Shown: positions 55,269 through 63,241 of the stretch, piece after piece
Layout of the letters: each line of letters starts with the position of its first letter
How positions within the stretch are numbered: position 1 is the first letter of the stretch
Source of the DNA: Bacteroidales bacterium
GTDB lineage: Bacteria; Bacteroidota; Bacteroidia; Bacteroidales; Paludibacteraceae
NCBI GenBank assembly: GCA_015061165.1
Contig: SUXC01000009.1
Coordinates: forward strand, 1-64,000
DNA: 64,000 bases
Direction of reading: 5' to 3'
Notes under the pieces: model-generated
Database searches by the model: none
What the model was told of the DNA's origin: nothing
The model's input: only the letters and a program-made list of their open reading frames with translations
Program-made: the position numbers and the translations under genes

Positions 55269-55574
55269 ATGATCAAGCACATTGTATTTTTCCGTCTTTT
55301 AGACGAGGCGGAGGGCAAGACAAAGTTAGAGAATGCCCAGATTATTCGTGACGGCTTGCTCGCATTGCGCGAGAAGATTGATATATTGGTGGATGAGACG
55401 GTAGGTATTAATATCCCTAATGCCAAGAACACCGATCATGATATATGTTTGACGTGTACCTTCAAGACATGGGAGGATTTGGATGCGTATGCTACGCACC
55501 CTGAGCATGTGAAGGTGGCGCAGTATATTGGCAAGTGCAAATCCGCCCGTAGCGCCGTGGATTACGAGGAGTGA
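55269..55574 (+). CDS. Dabb (stress-responsive A/B barrel) domain protein
   Basis: 101 residues. MIKHIVFFRLLDEAEGKTK opens the ferredoxin-like dimeric alpha-beta barrel, and the His-rich end (HPEHVKVAQYIGKCKSARSA) matches the Dabb family. Some members are small enzymes, others have no known role. It follows the M13 peptidase gene by 16 bp and is probably in the same transcript. No catalytic role can be assigned. Confidence 0.9.
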   Translation: MIKHIVFFRLLDEAEGKTKLENAQIIRDGLLALREKIDILVDETVGINIPNAKNTDHDICLTCTFKTWEDLDAYATHPEHVKVAQYIGKCKSARSAVDYEE

Positions 55575-55618
55575 TGTGATACCAACCACTGAAAATGCCC
55601 TTTGCGGGAGAAGGTACT

Positions 55619-55716
55619 AACCACTGAAAAGCACGGACAGACACGGACAAACAGAGTTATGTATCCTATGTTCTGTGTTGTTCAGTGAATTTCAGTGGTC
55701 AATATATTACACCACG
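55619..55716. repeat. CACGGA/CACTGAA inverted repeat element, copy 3
   Basis: AACCACTGAAAAGCACGGAC at the left and TTCAGTGAATTTCAGTGGTC at the right, about 98 bp in all. The ends are inverted repeats. It is repeated with about 90 percent identity 128 bp further on. A broken third copy (AACCACTGAAAATGCC) precedes it at 55583. Confidence 0.85.
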
Positions 55717-55746
55717 GAAGGTTATCTTTAAGAGGAAGAAGATACC

Positions 55747-55845
55747 AACCACTGACAAGCACGGACATGCACGGAAAAACAGAGTTATGTGTCCTATGTT
55801 CTGTGTTGTTCAGTGAATTTCAGTGGTCAATACATTACACCACGA
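55747..55845. repeat. CACGGA/CACTGAA inverted repeat element, copy 4
   Basis: The same unit as 55619-55716, shifted by 128 bp. It ends two bases before the tRNA-Pro gene. Relatives lie at 194-314 and 357-440. Confidence 0.85.
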
Positions 55846-55847
55846 TA

Positions 55848-55920
55848 CGAGGAGTAGCGCAGTTGGTAGCGCACCACGTTCGGGACGTGGGGGTCGGGCG
55901 TTCGAGTCGCCTCTCCTCGA
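55848..55920 (+). tRNA. tRNA-Pro (anticodon CGG)
   Basis: Acceptor CGAGGAG/CTCCTCG with discriminator A and the C1-G72 pair typical of bacterial tRNA-Pro. D-arm GCGC-AGTTGGTA-GCGC; anticodon arm CCACG-TTCGGGA-CGTGG giving CGG; T-arm GGGCG-TTCGAGT-CGCCT. CCA is not encoded. It is followed directly by a terminator. Confidence 0.98.
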
Positions 55921-55952
55921 CAGCAAAAGCACCTTTCGAGGTGCTTTTGCTG
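55921..55952 (+). terminator. Terminator of tRNA-Pro (TTCG loop)
   Basis: CAGCAAAAGCACCT and AGGTGCTTTTGCTG form a perfect 14-bp stem around TTCG. Confidence 0.93.
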
Positions 55953-56083
55953 TTGTAGGATGATAGCGACGAGAACGCCACCAAAGGGGTCCCCGAAAAT
56001 TTTTAATTTTTGGGGAAGAGGAGGAATGACGGTCGCCTAATGCTGCGTAGCAGTAGTCAATGCGACAAGTCCATTCCGACGAT

Positions 56084-56160
56084 GAGTCGCCTCTCCTCGA
56101 AAACAAAAGCACCTTTCGAGGTGCTTTTGTTGTTGTAGGATGATAGCGATAAGAATGCCA
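56084..56160 (+). repeat. Duplicate of the tRNA-Pro 3' end plus terminator
   Basis: 56084-56160 repeats 55904-55980 at 71 of 77 positions: the T-arm and acceptor 3' strand, then the TTCG hairpin (56102-56131). One pair of the changes keeps a stem base pair (G-C to A-T). The 103 bp between the copies hold a TCCCCGAAAA...TTTTGGGGA hairpin (about 55990-56017) and no gene. The missing 5' part means no second tRNA forms. Confidence 0.88.
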
Positions 56161-56177
56161 TTATAGTAGTAAAGTGG

Positions 56178-59100
56178 CTATTCCACTATTACTCCCATTA
56201 CGTTATAGGTCTTGCCATCACGGAGGATAAGGAGTTGGTTATCGTGGATAATCTTTTGGCAATTGGTCATTGGCGATTGGGTATGGGTGTTCTCCACAGA
56301 TGAAGGTATAACCGACTCGAACTCAGCAGAGAGGGTCATATTCTCCGAAATCACGAAAGTATAAGGGTTATCCTCCACTTCGTTGCTCCAATGGACAAAA
56401 CGATAGCCGTCATTAGGAATAGCAGTGAGAGTAACGGTATCGCCTACGAGATAGATGCCTGCACCTGTGACTTGACCTTGTATAGCGTCGTATTCCACTG
56501 TAACGGTGCGGTCGTTGGTACTCTGTGTGCGGAACTCGCCTGAATAAGTTTGGAGCGTTTTACCGCTGTTGTCTTTGATGACCAAATTATAACTATAGTC
56601 TGTTCCCTCTTCTAAACCTGTAACGGTAAAGGTGAATCCATTAGCGGCTTGTGTAGCAGCTGGTGCGTGGCGTTGCCCATTGCGTGAAGGAGCGAATGCA
56701 ATGCCCGTCAATTGACCTGCAGCGTTGAAAATGAGCGTACAGAATGCTTCTCCGTCTTTATTGATAGTCAAAGTGTAACTACCTGCATTGGCTACCGTGG
56801 GCCAAGTGATGGTTACATCGTTGAAGGATGGTGTAATGACCATGCCATCGGTTGGGGTTGATTGAGTGCCGATACATTGCATGTTACGGAAATTGCCAAA
56901 GACCATATCTGCTGCATAATAGCGTTGATAGTCACAGAGGATATACAAATAGGCATTATAGTTGATGAACGAGTTTTCTGAAGCAATAGGAGGGAAGAGT
57001 ATGTAGCAATAAATATCAAACAGCATTCTGCATCCGCCGAAGGCATTTTCGCCGATATTTTCGATTGTGCCAGACAGCGTGAGTGTGTTGAGATTTTTGC
57101 ATAAGGTAAAGGCGTTGTTACCAATAGAGGTTGCGCCGTCAAACACTTCAACTGTTTTAACTATATCTCTAAATTGGTACCAAGGCACGCTATCTGCTGC
57201 ATAATCATACATAGCGCCTTCTCCGTGAATGATAATTTTGTCATCGTAGTGTTTCCAATAGAGGTTATCACCACATTTACCATCAAATAATTGGCGGAAC
57301 TCTGCAATGAGTGTGGTGTCTTGAGTTAAATCCAATGTGCGAAGCGCGTCTGTAACGCCGTCTGACCATTGTACGAACTCGTAACCTACATTTGGAATGG
57401 CTTGGAAGGTAGCATTGTCACACTTCTGTTCTTCTATCAGTTCTATTCTACCTGCTGTGGTATCTGATACATTTGTTGTTAAAGAGTAAAGGTTTCCTTC
57501 TGTGAATTTACCCATATAATTTTTCCAAAGAGTATTCTGATAAGAAGATGTTGCTCCACAAGGAACATAACATACTGGTTTGGAGATAAAAGCATTCCGT
57601 CCTAATTGCGGAGGTGTAGGATTACGTGAATAGACTGTGTCAATTGGACAATCATTGAAAGCTTTCTCACCAATAATTGTCACACCACTTCCGATGACAA
57701 CACAAGAAAGAGAGTCGCAAAAAGAGAATGCCGATGCTCCAATGCTCGTTACGCTGTTAGGGATGCTGACGGAGCTAAGGGAAGAGCAACCAGAGAAAGC
57801 ATATCTTTCAATGATCTTCATACTATTCCCAATAGTTAATAAATCCAGTAAAGAACAATCCTCAAAAGCCGCAATTCCAATACTTGTTACGCTGTTAGGG
57901 ATAGTGATAGAGGTAAGAAAAGAACAGTCATCAAAAGCATGCTCTCCAATAGTTAAAACATTTTTACCAATAATTACAGTAGTTAGACTATCTATACTAC
58001 AACTGATGTATCCTGGGATATATTCTACACTATCGCCAAAAGTAATGGATTTAAGAGTGGATTTCGAAGAATCGAAAGGAGATTTATTGTAGTCTATAGA
58101 TGTCTTTGCATTCCATGCAACAGATAAAAGAGAGGAGCAATCATCGAAACTCGTTTGAGCTACACTAGTTACATTACAAGGAATAGCAATAGAAGTAAGA
58201 GAAGTGCAACCAGAGAAAGCATATTCACCTATGCTCGTAACGCTATTAGGGATAGTCACAGAAGTTAGCTTATCCATCTTGCAGCACAAATATGCAGGAA
58301 TATTCTGTACACTGTCTCCTAAAATAAAGGAGGTAATTTGTGAACTAATATCGCAAAATGGTGTATTATAAGAAGAATAACTATCTAAATGATTTTTAAC
58401 ATTCCATGTAACAGAAGTAAGCGAATGGCAACTTTTGAATGCATAACATCCAACTGAATTAAGTCTCTTGGGGAGTGTGATAGCAGTAAGTAAAGAACAA
58501 TCAGAGAATGCATAATCTTCAATTGTAATTAGACTTTCAGGAAGTGTGATAGCAGTAAGTGAAGAACAATCAGAGAACGCGTTATATCCAATTGTAATTA
58601 GACTTTCAGGAAGTGTGATGGCGACGAGCGAAGAGCGTGTAGAAAATGCTTTGGGGCTAATTGCAGTGGTTCCTTCTTTCACATCAATAGAAGTATTTGC
58701 AGGCATATTTCCTTTGTATGTGTATAGTACCTGTCCTATATATATTAAACCATCGGACAGGTTAGCATACCAAGGAGTTCCATCAAAAGCATAACATCCA
58801 ATACTCATTACACTATTTGGGATTGTGACGGAGGTAAGTTTAGAGCAATCATAGAAAGCAGCATCGCCAATACTCGTTACGCTATTGGGGATAACGATGG
58901 AGGTGAGGGAGGAACAATTATAGAATGCATGATCTCCAATAGTAATTAGATATTTGGGAAGTGTAATAGAAGATAAAGAATTACAATTCTCAAAAAAACC
59001 CAAGTGATAGCGTCTTTCAGTTAAAAGAGAATCCAGATTTTCTGGTAAGACAACAGAGGTTAATGCTTCACACCCACTGAACAAACCACCACCTATTGTT

Positions 59101-60074
59101 TGTACAGTATTAGGAAGAACAATAGATATAAGAGATTTACAGTTTTGAAAAACCAACTCTCCAAAACTTGTTACGCTATTGCCAATAATGGCAGAGGTGA
59201 GGGATGAGCAATATTGGAAAGCACCATATCCGATACTTGTTACACTGTTGGGAATAGTGATGGAGGTGAGGGAAGAGCAATTCTCGAATGTATAAACTTC
59301 TATATTTGTTACTCCTTCTGGAATGTTGATTGAGGTGAGGAAAGAGCAAGAAGAGAAAGCTCCTGATCCAATACTTGTTACGCTATTGGGAATAGTAATG
59401 GAGGTAAGGGCAGAACAACCAGAAAAAGCATACTCTCCAATGCTCGTGACACCATTAGGGATGGTGACGGAAGTGAGGGAAGAGCAATCTTTGAAAGTAC
59501 CGCCTGCAATTAATCGGGTGTTCTCTTTAATTACATATATACCAGAAATAGCATCTTTTGCATCTATAAGGCAATTATCAATGTACAATACTTCGTTTTC
59601 CCAATTCGATTCATTGTTATAAATGCCTGTACCAGAGAATGCATCACTTCCAATACTCGTTACGTTGTCAGGGATGGTAATGGAGGTAAGGGAAGAACAA
59701 CCAGAGAAAGTCCCAGCTTCAATACTCGTTACGCTGTTGGGAATAGTAATGGAGGTGAGGGCAGAGCAAGAAGAGAAAGCCATTGCTCCAATGTTTGTTA
59801 CACTTTCAGGGATGGTGACGGAGGTAAGTTTTGAGCAAGAAGAGAAAGCATGACCATCAATACTCGTTACACTATAGGTAATGCCGTTGTAAGTGACGGT
59901 AGAGGGTATGGTAACAATTGTAAAACCAACGTAGTTGTAGGCACTCGTAACCTCCGCTGTATAAGGTTCGGAACTGCTGGTGATATTGTAATAGAGATCA
60001 CCCGAGTAGAAACCATCAGCCCAGAGGGTAGATGTGGCAAAAATTGCCACAATAAATAGAAAAAGTTTTTTCAT
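56178..60074 (-). CDS. BspA-type leucine-rich repeat (LRR_5) surface protein, 1298 aa
   Basis: Signal peptide (KKLFLFIVAIFATSTLWA), then about 25 LRR_5 repeats of the type SLTSITIPNSVTSIGEYAFS up to about residue 850. Next come InlB-B-like modules (about 865-925, GYEFVQWSDGV; about 1205-1260, GYRFVHWSNEV), a CGDNLYWKHYDD LRR segment (about 930-1025) and a fibronectin-III-like module (about 1060-1190) that is homologous to that of the 793-aa protein. It ends with SSVEN and the CQKIIHDNQLLILRDGKTYN module. The linker is encoded by a CCAATCGCCAAT repeat word at 56258-56286. Likely an adhesin exposed on the cell surface. It lies directly behind leader RNA L2. Confidence 0.92.
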   Translation of the reverse strand: MKKLFLFIVAIFATSTLWADGFYSGDLYYNITSSSEPYTAEVTSAYNYVGFTIVTIPSTVTYNGITYSVTSIDGHAFSSCSKLTSVTIPESVTNIGAMAFSSCSALTSITIPNSVTSIEAGTFSGCSSLTSITIPDNVTSIGSDAFSGTGIYNNESNWENEVLYIDNCLIDAKDAISGIYVIKENTRLIAGGTFKDCSSLTSVTIPNGVTSIGEYAFSGCSALTSITIPNSVTSIGSGAFSSCSFLTSINIPEGVTNIEVYTFENCSSLTSITIPNSVTSIGYGAFQYCSSLTSAIIGNSVTSFGELVFQNCKSLISIVLPNTVQTIGGGLFSGCEALTSVVLPENLDSLLTERRYHLGFFENCNSLSSITLPKYLITIGDHAFYNCSSLTSIVIPNSVTSIGDAAFYDCSKLTSVTIPNSVMSIGCYAFDGTPWYANLSDGLIYIGQVLYTYKGNMPANTSIDVKEGTTAISPKAFSTRSSLVAITLPESLITIGYNAFSDCSSLTAITLPESLITIEDYAFSDCSLLTAITLPKRLNSVGCYAFKSCHSLTSVTWNVKNHLDSYSSYNTPFCDISSQITSFILGDSVQNIPAYLCCKMDKLTSVTIPNSVTSIGEYAFSGCTSLTSIAIPCNVTSVAQTSFDDCSSLLSVAWNAKTSIDYNKSPFDSSKSTLKSITFGDSVEYIPGYISCSIDSLTTVIIGKNVLTIGEHAFDDCSFLTSITIPNSVTSIGIAAFEDCSLLDLLTIGNSMKIIERYAFSGCSSLSSVSIPNSVTSIGASAFSFCDSLSCVVIGSGVTIIGEKAFNDCPIDTVYSRNPTPPQLGRNAFISKPVCYVPCGATSSYQNTLWKNYMGKFTEGNLYSLTTNVSDTTAGRIELIEEQKCDNATFQAIPNVGYEFVQWSDGVTDALRTLDLTQDTTLIAEFRQLFDGKCGDNLYWKHYDDKIIIHGEGAMYDYAADSVPWYQFRDIVKTVEVFDGATSIGNNAFTLCKNLNTLTLSGTIENIGENAFGGCRMLFDIYCYILFPPIASENSFINYNAYLYILCDYQRYYAADMVFGNFRNMQCIGTQSTPTDGMVITPSFNDVTITWPTVANAGSYTLTINKDGEAFCTLIFNAAGQLTGIAFAPSRNGQRHAPAATQAANGFTFTVTGLEEGTDYSYNLVIKDNSGKTLQTYSGEFRTQSTNDRTVTVEYDAIQGQVTGAGIYLVGDTVTLTAIPNDGYRFVHWSNEVEDNPYTFVISENMTLSAEFESVIPSSVENTHTQSPMTNCQKIIHDNQLLILRDGKTYNVMGVIVE

Positions 60075-60136
60075 AATTGTTTAATTGAGAGGGTTAATAT
60101 TGATGTTTATTTATTTGCTGTTAGCATATAGACACA

Positions 60137-60486
60137 CAAAAAGCGCAGACCTCGAGTTGTTTATTCGTAACTCGAGGCCTTCGCATGCCCATCAAATCAA
60201 ACAAACAACAGGAAACCTACGCTGATATGACAACATGCTACGCCCTGAATACAAGCATAGTATGGATATAGTCATACCCATAGGCATTTACTGTTACTTT
60301 GGTTTTGATTTGATTGAAAAGTTGCGAAGTTTTCGAGTCACAAACGCAAAGCGTCAAGGAAATTCCATCACGCAAGCGAGATAGAAACCTTGTCAATAAA
60401 CGCTATTCAATATGTCAGAAACCTACCCAAGAAAGACCCATTGCGAAACGCTTTTCGCAGGACATATTTCCCTCCAGCGTAGGAAT
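60137..60486 (-). ncRNA. Structured leader RNA L2 (candidate regulatory RNA)
   Basis: About 350 nt on the minus strand between the promoter at 60491-60499 and the BspA gene. Helices: AATATGTC/GACATATT (60461-60468 with 60409-60416), an inner TGCGAAA/TTTCGCA hairpin, GCGTTTATTG/CAGTAAATGC (60394-60403 with 60284-60293), and a 3' stem CCTCGAGTT/AACTCGAGG (60069-offset pair at 60050-60077 is not meant; the arms are 60150-60158 and 60169-60177) followed by TCTGCGCTTTTT. Blocks and order match L1 at 28031-28298. After the T-run about 63 nt remain before the ATG at 60074. Confidence 0.65.
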
Positions 60487-60490
60487 CGGG

Positions 60491-60499
60491 TGCAAAATT
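60491..60499 (-). promoter_or_regulatory. Promoter of L2 RNA and the 1298-aa BspA gene
   Basis: TAATTTTGC on the minus strand. It gives a leader of about 410 nt before the coding start. Upstream, 60500-60731 holds nothing I recognise. Confidence 0.8.
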
Positions 60500-60731
60500 A
60501 CAACATTTTTTTGAATCATGCAAATTATATGTATATTTTGCTGCATTTTTCTATTCATTAGATTAGGCGTTGCTACCTTATAGAAGTGCTTAATAACTAA
60601 CGAATCACTAACGATTGATAGCGGAAAACAGGTTCTTTTTTTGAAGACAACACAAACAACTTGCGCGGCAATCAACATCATGCCGTGCTCTGGGTTTTCA
60701 ACTAATTTGTCGAAGAACCGAAAACATAAGC

Positions 60732-60767
60732 AAAAAAAAGCCATTTATGCGAATTTTACATAAATGG
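60732..60767 (-). terminator. Terminator downstream of priA
   Basis: CCATTTATG and CATAAATGG pair around a 9-nt loop. On the minus strand they are followed by CTTTTTTTTGC. It lies about 145 bp after the priA stop. Confidence 0.85.
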
Positions 60768-60910
60768 TAAGGGAGTTCTGCTCATAACGATATATTAAGC
60801 AAGCAAAAACATGCAAAAAAAATACGCGGGGAATAAAGGGAAAGTACAGGACAGTAATAGAGTGATAACGGAGTGGTAACGGGAAAGACTGCTGAAAAAC
60901 AAGCAGCCAC

Positions 60911-63220
60911 CTACTGCGGATCGACATCGATGCTCACGACCGTGCCCTTGCAGTCCGATTGCTGCATGACCGCGCGGATACGTTCACGTAGCATCTGTTT
61001 GGCACGCTGCACATTCGCTCCCTGCTCCACACGCAAACGCAACTGGCGGATATGCTGATTCTGACGGCGAGCCACCAAGGGCGTAATCACACCCGATACA
61101 CGCTCGCCAAACACAGTACGCAACGCCTGCCTCAGCACCTCACTACTCCTCTCCAAACGCTGCATATCACGATGGCGCAAACTGAGCACAATCAGCCGAT
61201 GAAATGGGGGAAAACAGAACATTTCGCGCTCACTAAACTGCTGCTCATACAAGCCCCGATAATCATGCTTCGACAAGAGAGCAAACAGCGGATTCTTCGT
61301 ATCAAAGGTCTGTATCATCACCTCGCCCGCACTGCCCGTGCGACCTGCACGACCCGCCACTTGCTCCAACATCTGAAAAGCATGCTCCGCACTGCGAAAA
61401 TCGGGCTGATTCACCAGACTATCTGCCTGCAACACCACCACCAACGACACATCATCAAAATGCAAACCCTTAGTGACCATCTGCGTACCAATCAATATAT
61501 CCACCTCATGCCGTGCGAAACGGTCAATAATCTGCTGATAACCCTCCTTACGGCGCGTAGTATCCAAATCCATACGCGCTACACGTGCCTGAGGGAACAG
61601 CGACTGTATCTCCTCCTCCAATCGCTCGGTACCTACCCCATGCAGTTTCCATGGTGTACCACATTGGGGGCAATGGGCGATTGGCGATTGGCAATTGGCG
61701 ATTGGCGATTGGCAATTGGCGATTGGAGATTGGGTATAACCGCAACTGTGGCAGACGAGGGTATTATTGCTCTTGTGATAGGTCAAACTGACATCGCAGT
61801 TCGGGCACTTAGGCACCTCGCCGCAGTTGGGGCATTGCAAAAAAGGCGCATAACCCCTACGATTTTGAAACAAGATTACCTGCTTGCCACGCGCCAGTTC
61901 CTCGCGCATACGGAACACCACAGGGTCGGCAAAATGGCCGTACATCTCTTTTCGATGATACTGCCGTTGCAAGTCCACCAACGTGATTTTCGGCAATTGC
62001 AGTCCACGAAAACGCTCCGTCATCTCCACCAATCCATATTTCCCCGCCAGCGCATTGTGATACGATTCCACGCTTGGGGTAGCCGTACCCAACAACACGT
62101 TCGCGCCATACCAACGCGACATCATCACCGCCACCGAACGGGCATGATAACGCGGAGCAGGGTCTTGCTGCTTATAACTGGGTTCATGCTCTTCATCCAC
62201 AATCACCAGACCCAAATTGGAGAAAGGCAAGAAGATAGCAGAGCGAGCACCAAGAATGAGGCGAGAAGGCGAAGAGGCGATAGGCGATAGGCTAGAATAT
62301 ATCTCCACCCGTTCATCGTGGCTAAAACGCGAATGATAGACCACCACTTGCTCCCCGAACACCGATTGCAGGCGGTCGGTCAGTTGGGTCGTCAGCGCAA
62401 TCTCAGGCACCAGATACAGTACCTGTTTGCCCCTCTGGAGCATCTGCTGAATCAGGTGAATATACACCTCTGTCTTGCCACTGGATGTTACACCATGCAA
62501 CAGCGTTACAGACTTGTCCTGCCACACACGGTGAATCTGCTCAATAGCCCGTTGCTGTTGTGCATCCAAGGCATGAGGCTCGCGGGTATCCCCCGCATAT
62601 TGTCGCAAACGCGATATAGGACGTTCCTGCTCGCAGAATATCCCCTTGTCAATCATTGTCCGCAGCACTGCACTACCGACCCCACTTGCCTCCAATAACG
62701 CACGCCTCTCCACAGGCATTGAGTAATCAGCCTCCCGACTCCCGAATCCCGAATCCCGACTCATGGTCAAAAACGTCTCCAACAACTTTTGCTGCGACTT
62801 GGCACGGCTGAGCAGACTGAGCGTCAGCTCCTGCTGGCGAGGGTCTAAATGCGTGGGGTTCAACTGGATATACTGCGTCGTGAGTGCCTTATAATCATCA
62901 TCAATAATCCCCGAAGGCAGAGCAGCCGACATCACCTCGCCCAATGTACACATATAATAGTCCGCCATCCATTCCCACAGGAGCAACTGCTCTTTCGTCA
63001 GGATAGGCTGCTCATCCAACACATCCAACACATCGCGCACCTTCACCGTGGCAGGTAAATCGCCCTGATGCCTGCGATAGACCACACCCGTAATCGTTTT
63101 CCTACCTAAAGGCACCAATACCCGCACTCCAATGGGCGGGTATTGCATAGTGGCAGGGACGCTATAGGTATAAACATCCGATATTGCCAACGGCAGAATA
63201 ATATCTACTAATCGATTCAA
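60911..63220 (-). CDS. priA: Primosomal helicase PriA with three repeat-encoded insertions
   Basis: 769 residues. PriA restarts stalled replication forks. N-terminal DNA-binding part (about 1-190), Walker A in LLHGVTSSGKTEVYIHLIQQ, DEEH box in LVIVDEEHEPSYKQQDP, zinc-binding cysteines in CPNCGEVPKCPNCD, CHSCGY and CPQCG, then KLHGVGTERLEEEI and QMVTKGLHFDDVSLVVVL. Three places carry low-complexity stretches encoded by repeat words: RDSGFGSREAD (62731-62762), SSLSPIASSPSR (62259-62292) and QSPIANCQSPIANCQSPIA (61671-61734). The last lies between the CHSCGY and CPQCG pairs. All keep the frame and all key motifs are present, so the protein is probably functional. Confidence 0.95.
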   Translation of the reverse strand: MNRLVDIILPLAISDVYTYSVPATMQYPPIGVRVLVPLGRKTITGVVYRRHQGDLPATVKVRDVLDVLDEQPILTKEQLLLWEWMADYYMCTLGEVMSAALPSGIIDDDYKALTTQYIQLNPTHLDPRQQELTLSLLSRAKSQQKLLETFLTMSRDSGFGSREADYSMPVERRALLEASGVGSAVLRTMIDKGIFCEQERPISRLRQYAGDTREPHALDAQQQRAIEQIHRVWQDKSVTLLHGVTSSGKTEVYIHLIQQMLQRGKQVLYLVPEIALTTQLTDRLQSVFGEQVVVYHSRFSHDERVEIYSSLSPIASSPSRLILGARSAIFLPFSNLGLVIVDEEHEPSYKQQDPAPRYHARSVAVMMSRWYGANVLLGTATPSVESYHNALAGKYGLVEMTERFRGLQLPKITLVDLQRQYHRKEMYGHFADPVVFRMREELARGKQVILFQNRRGYAPFLQCPNCGEVPKCPNCDVSLTYHKSNNTLVCHSCGYTQSPIANCQSPIANCQSPIAHCPQCGTPWKLHGVGTERLEEEIQSLFPQARVARMDLDTTRRKEGYQQIIDRFARHEVDILIGTQMVTKGLHFDDVSLVVVLQADSLVNQPDFRSAEHAFQMLEQVAGRAGRTGSAGEVMIQTFDTKNPLFALLSKHDYRGLYEQQFSEREMFCFPPFHRLIVLSLRHRDMQRLERSSEVLRQALRTVFGERVSGVITPLVARRQNQHIRQLRLRVEQGANVQRAKQMLRERIRAVMQQSDCKGTVVSIDVDPQ

Positions 63221-63241
63221 AATATCAACGCTTCATGCGGA

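Noticed and set aside
55619-55845. CRISPR array
   Set aside because: Two or three long imperfect palindromes at 128-bp spacing, no uniform short repeats with unique spacers, and no cas genes.
56019-56100. Second tRNA gene after tRNA-Pro
   Set aside because: Only the T-arm and acceptor 3' strand are preserved; D-arm and anticodon arm do not form.
60137-60486. tmRNA, 6S or RNase P RNA
   Set aside because: There is no tRNA-like end, no tag reading frame, no long open 6S bulge and no RNase P core words, and the sequence exists in two copies before surface-protein genes.
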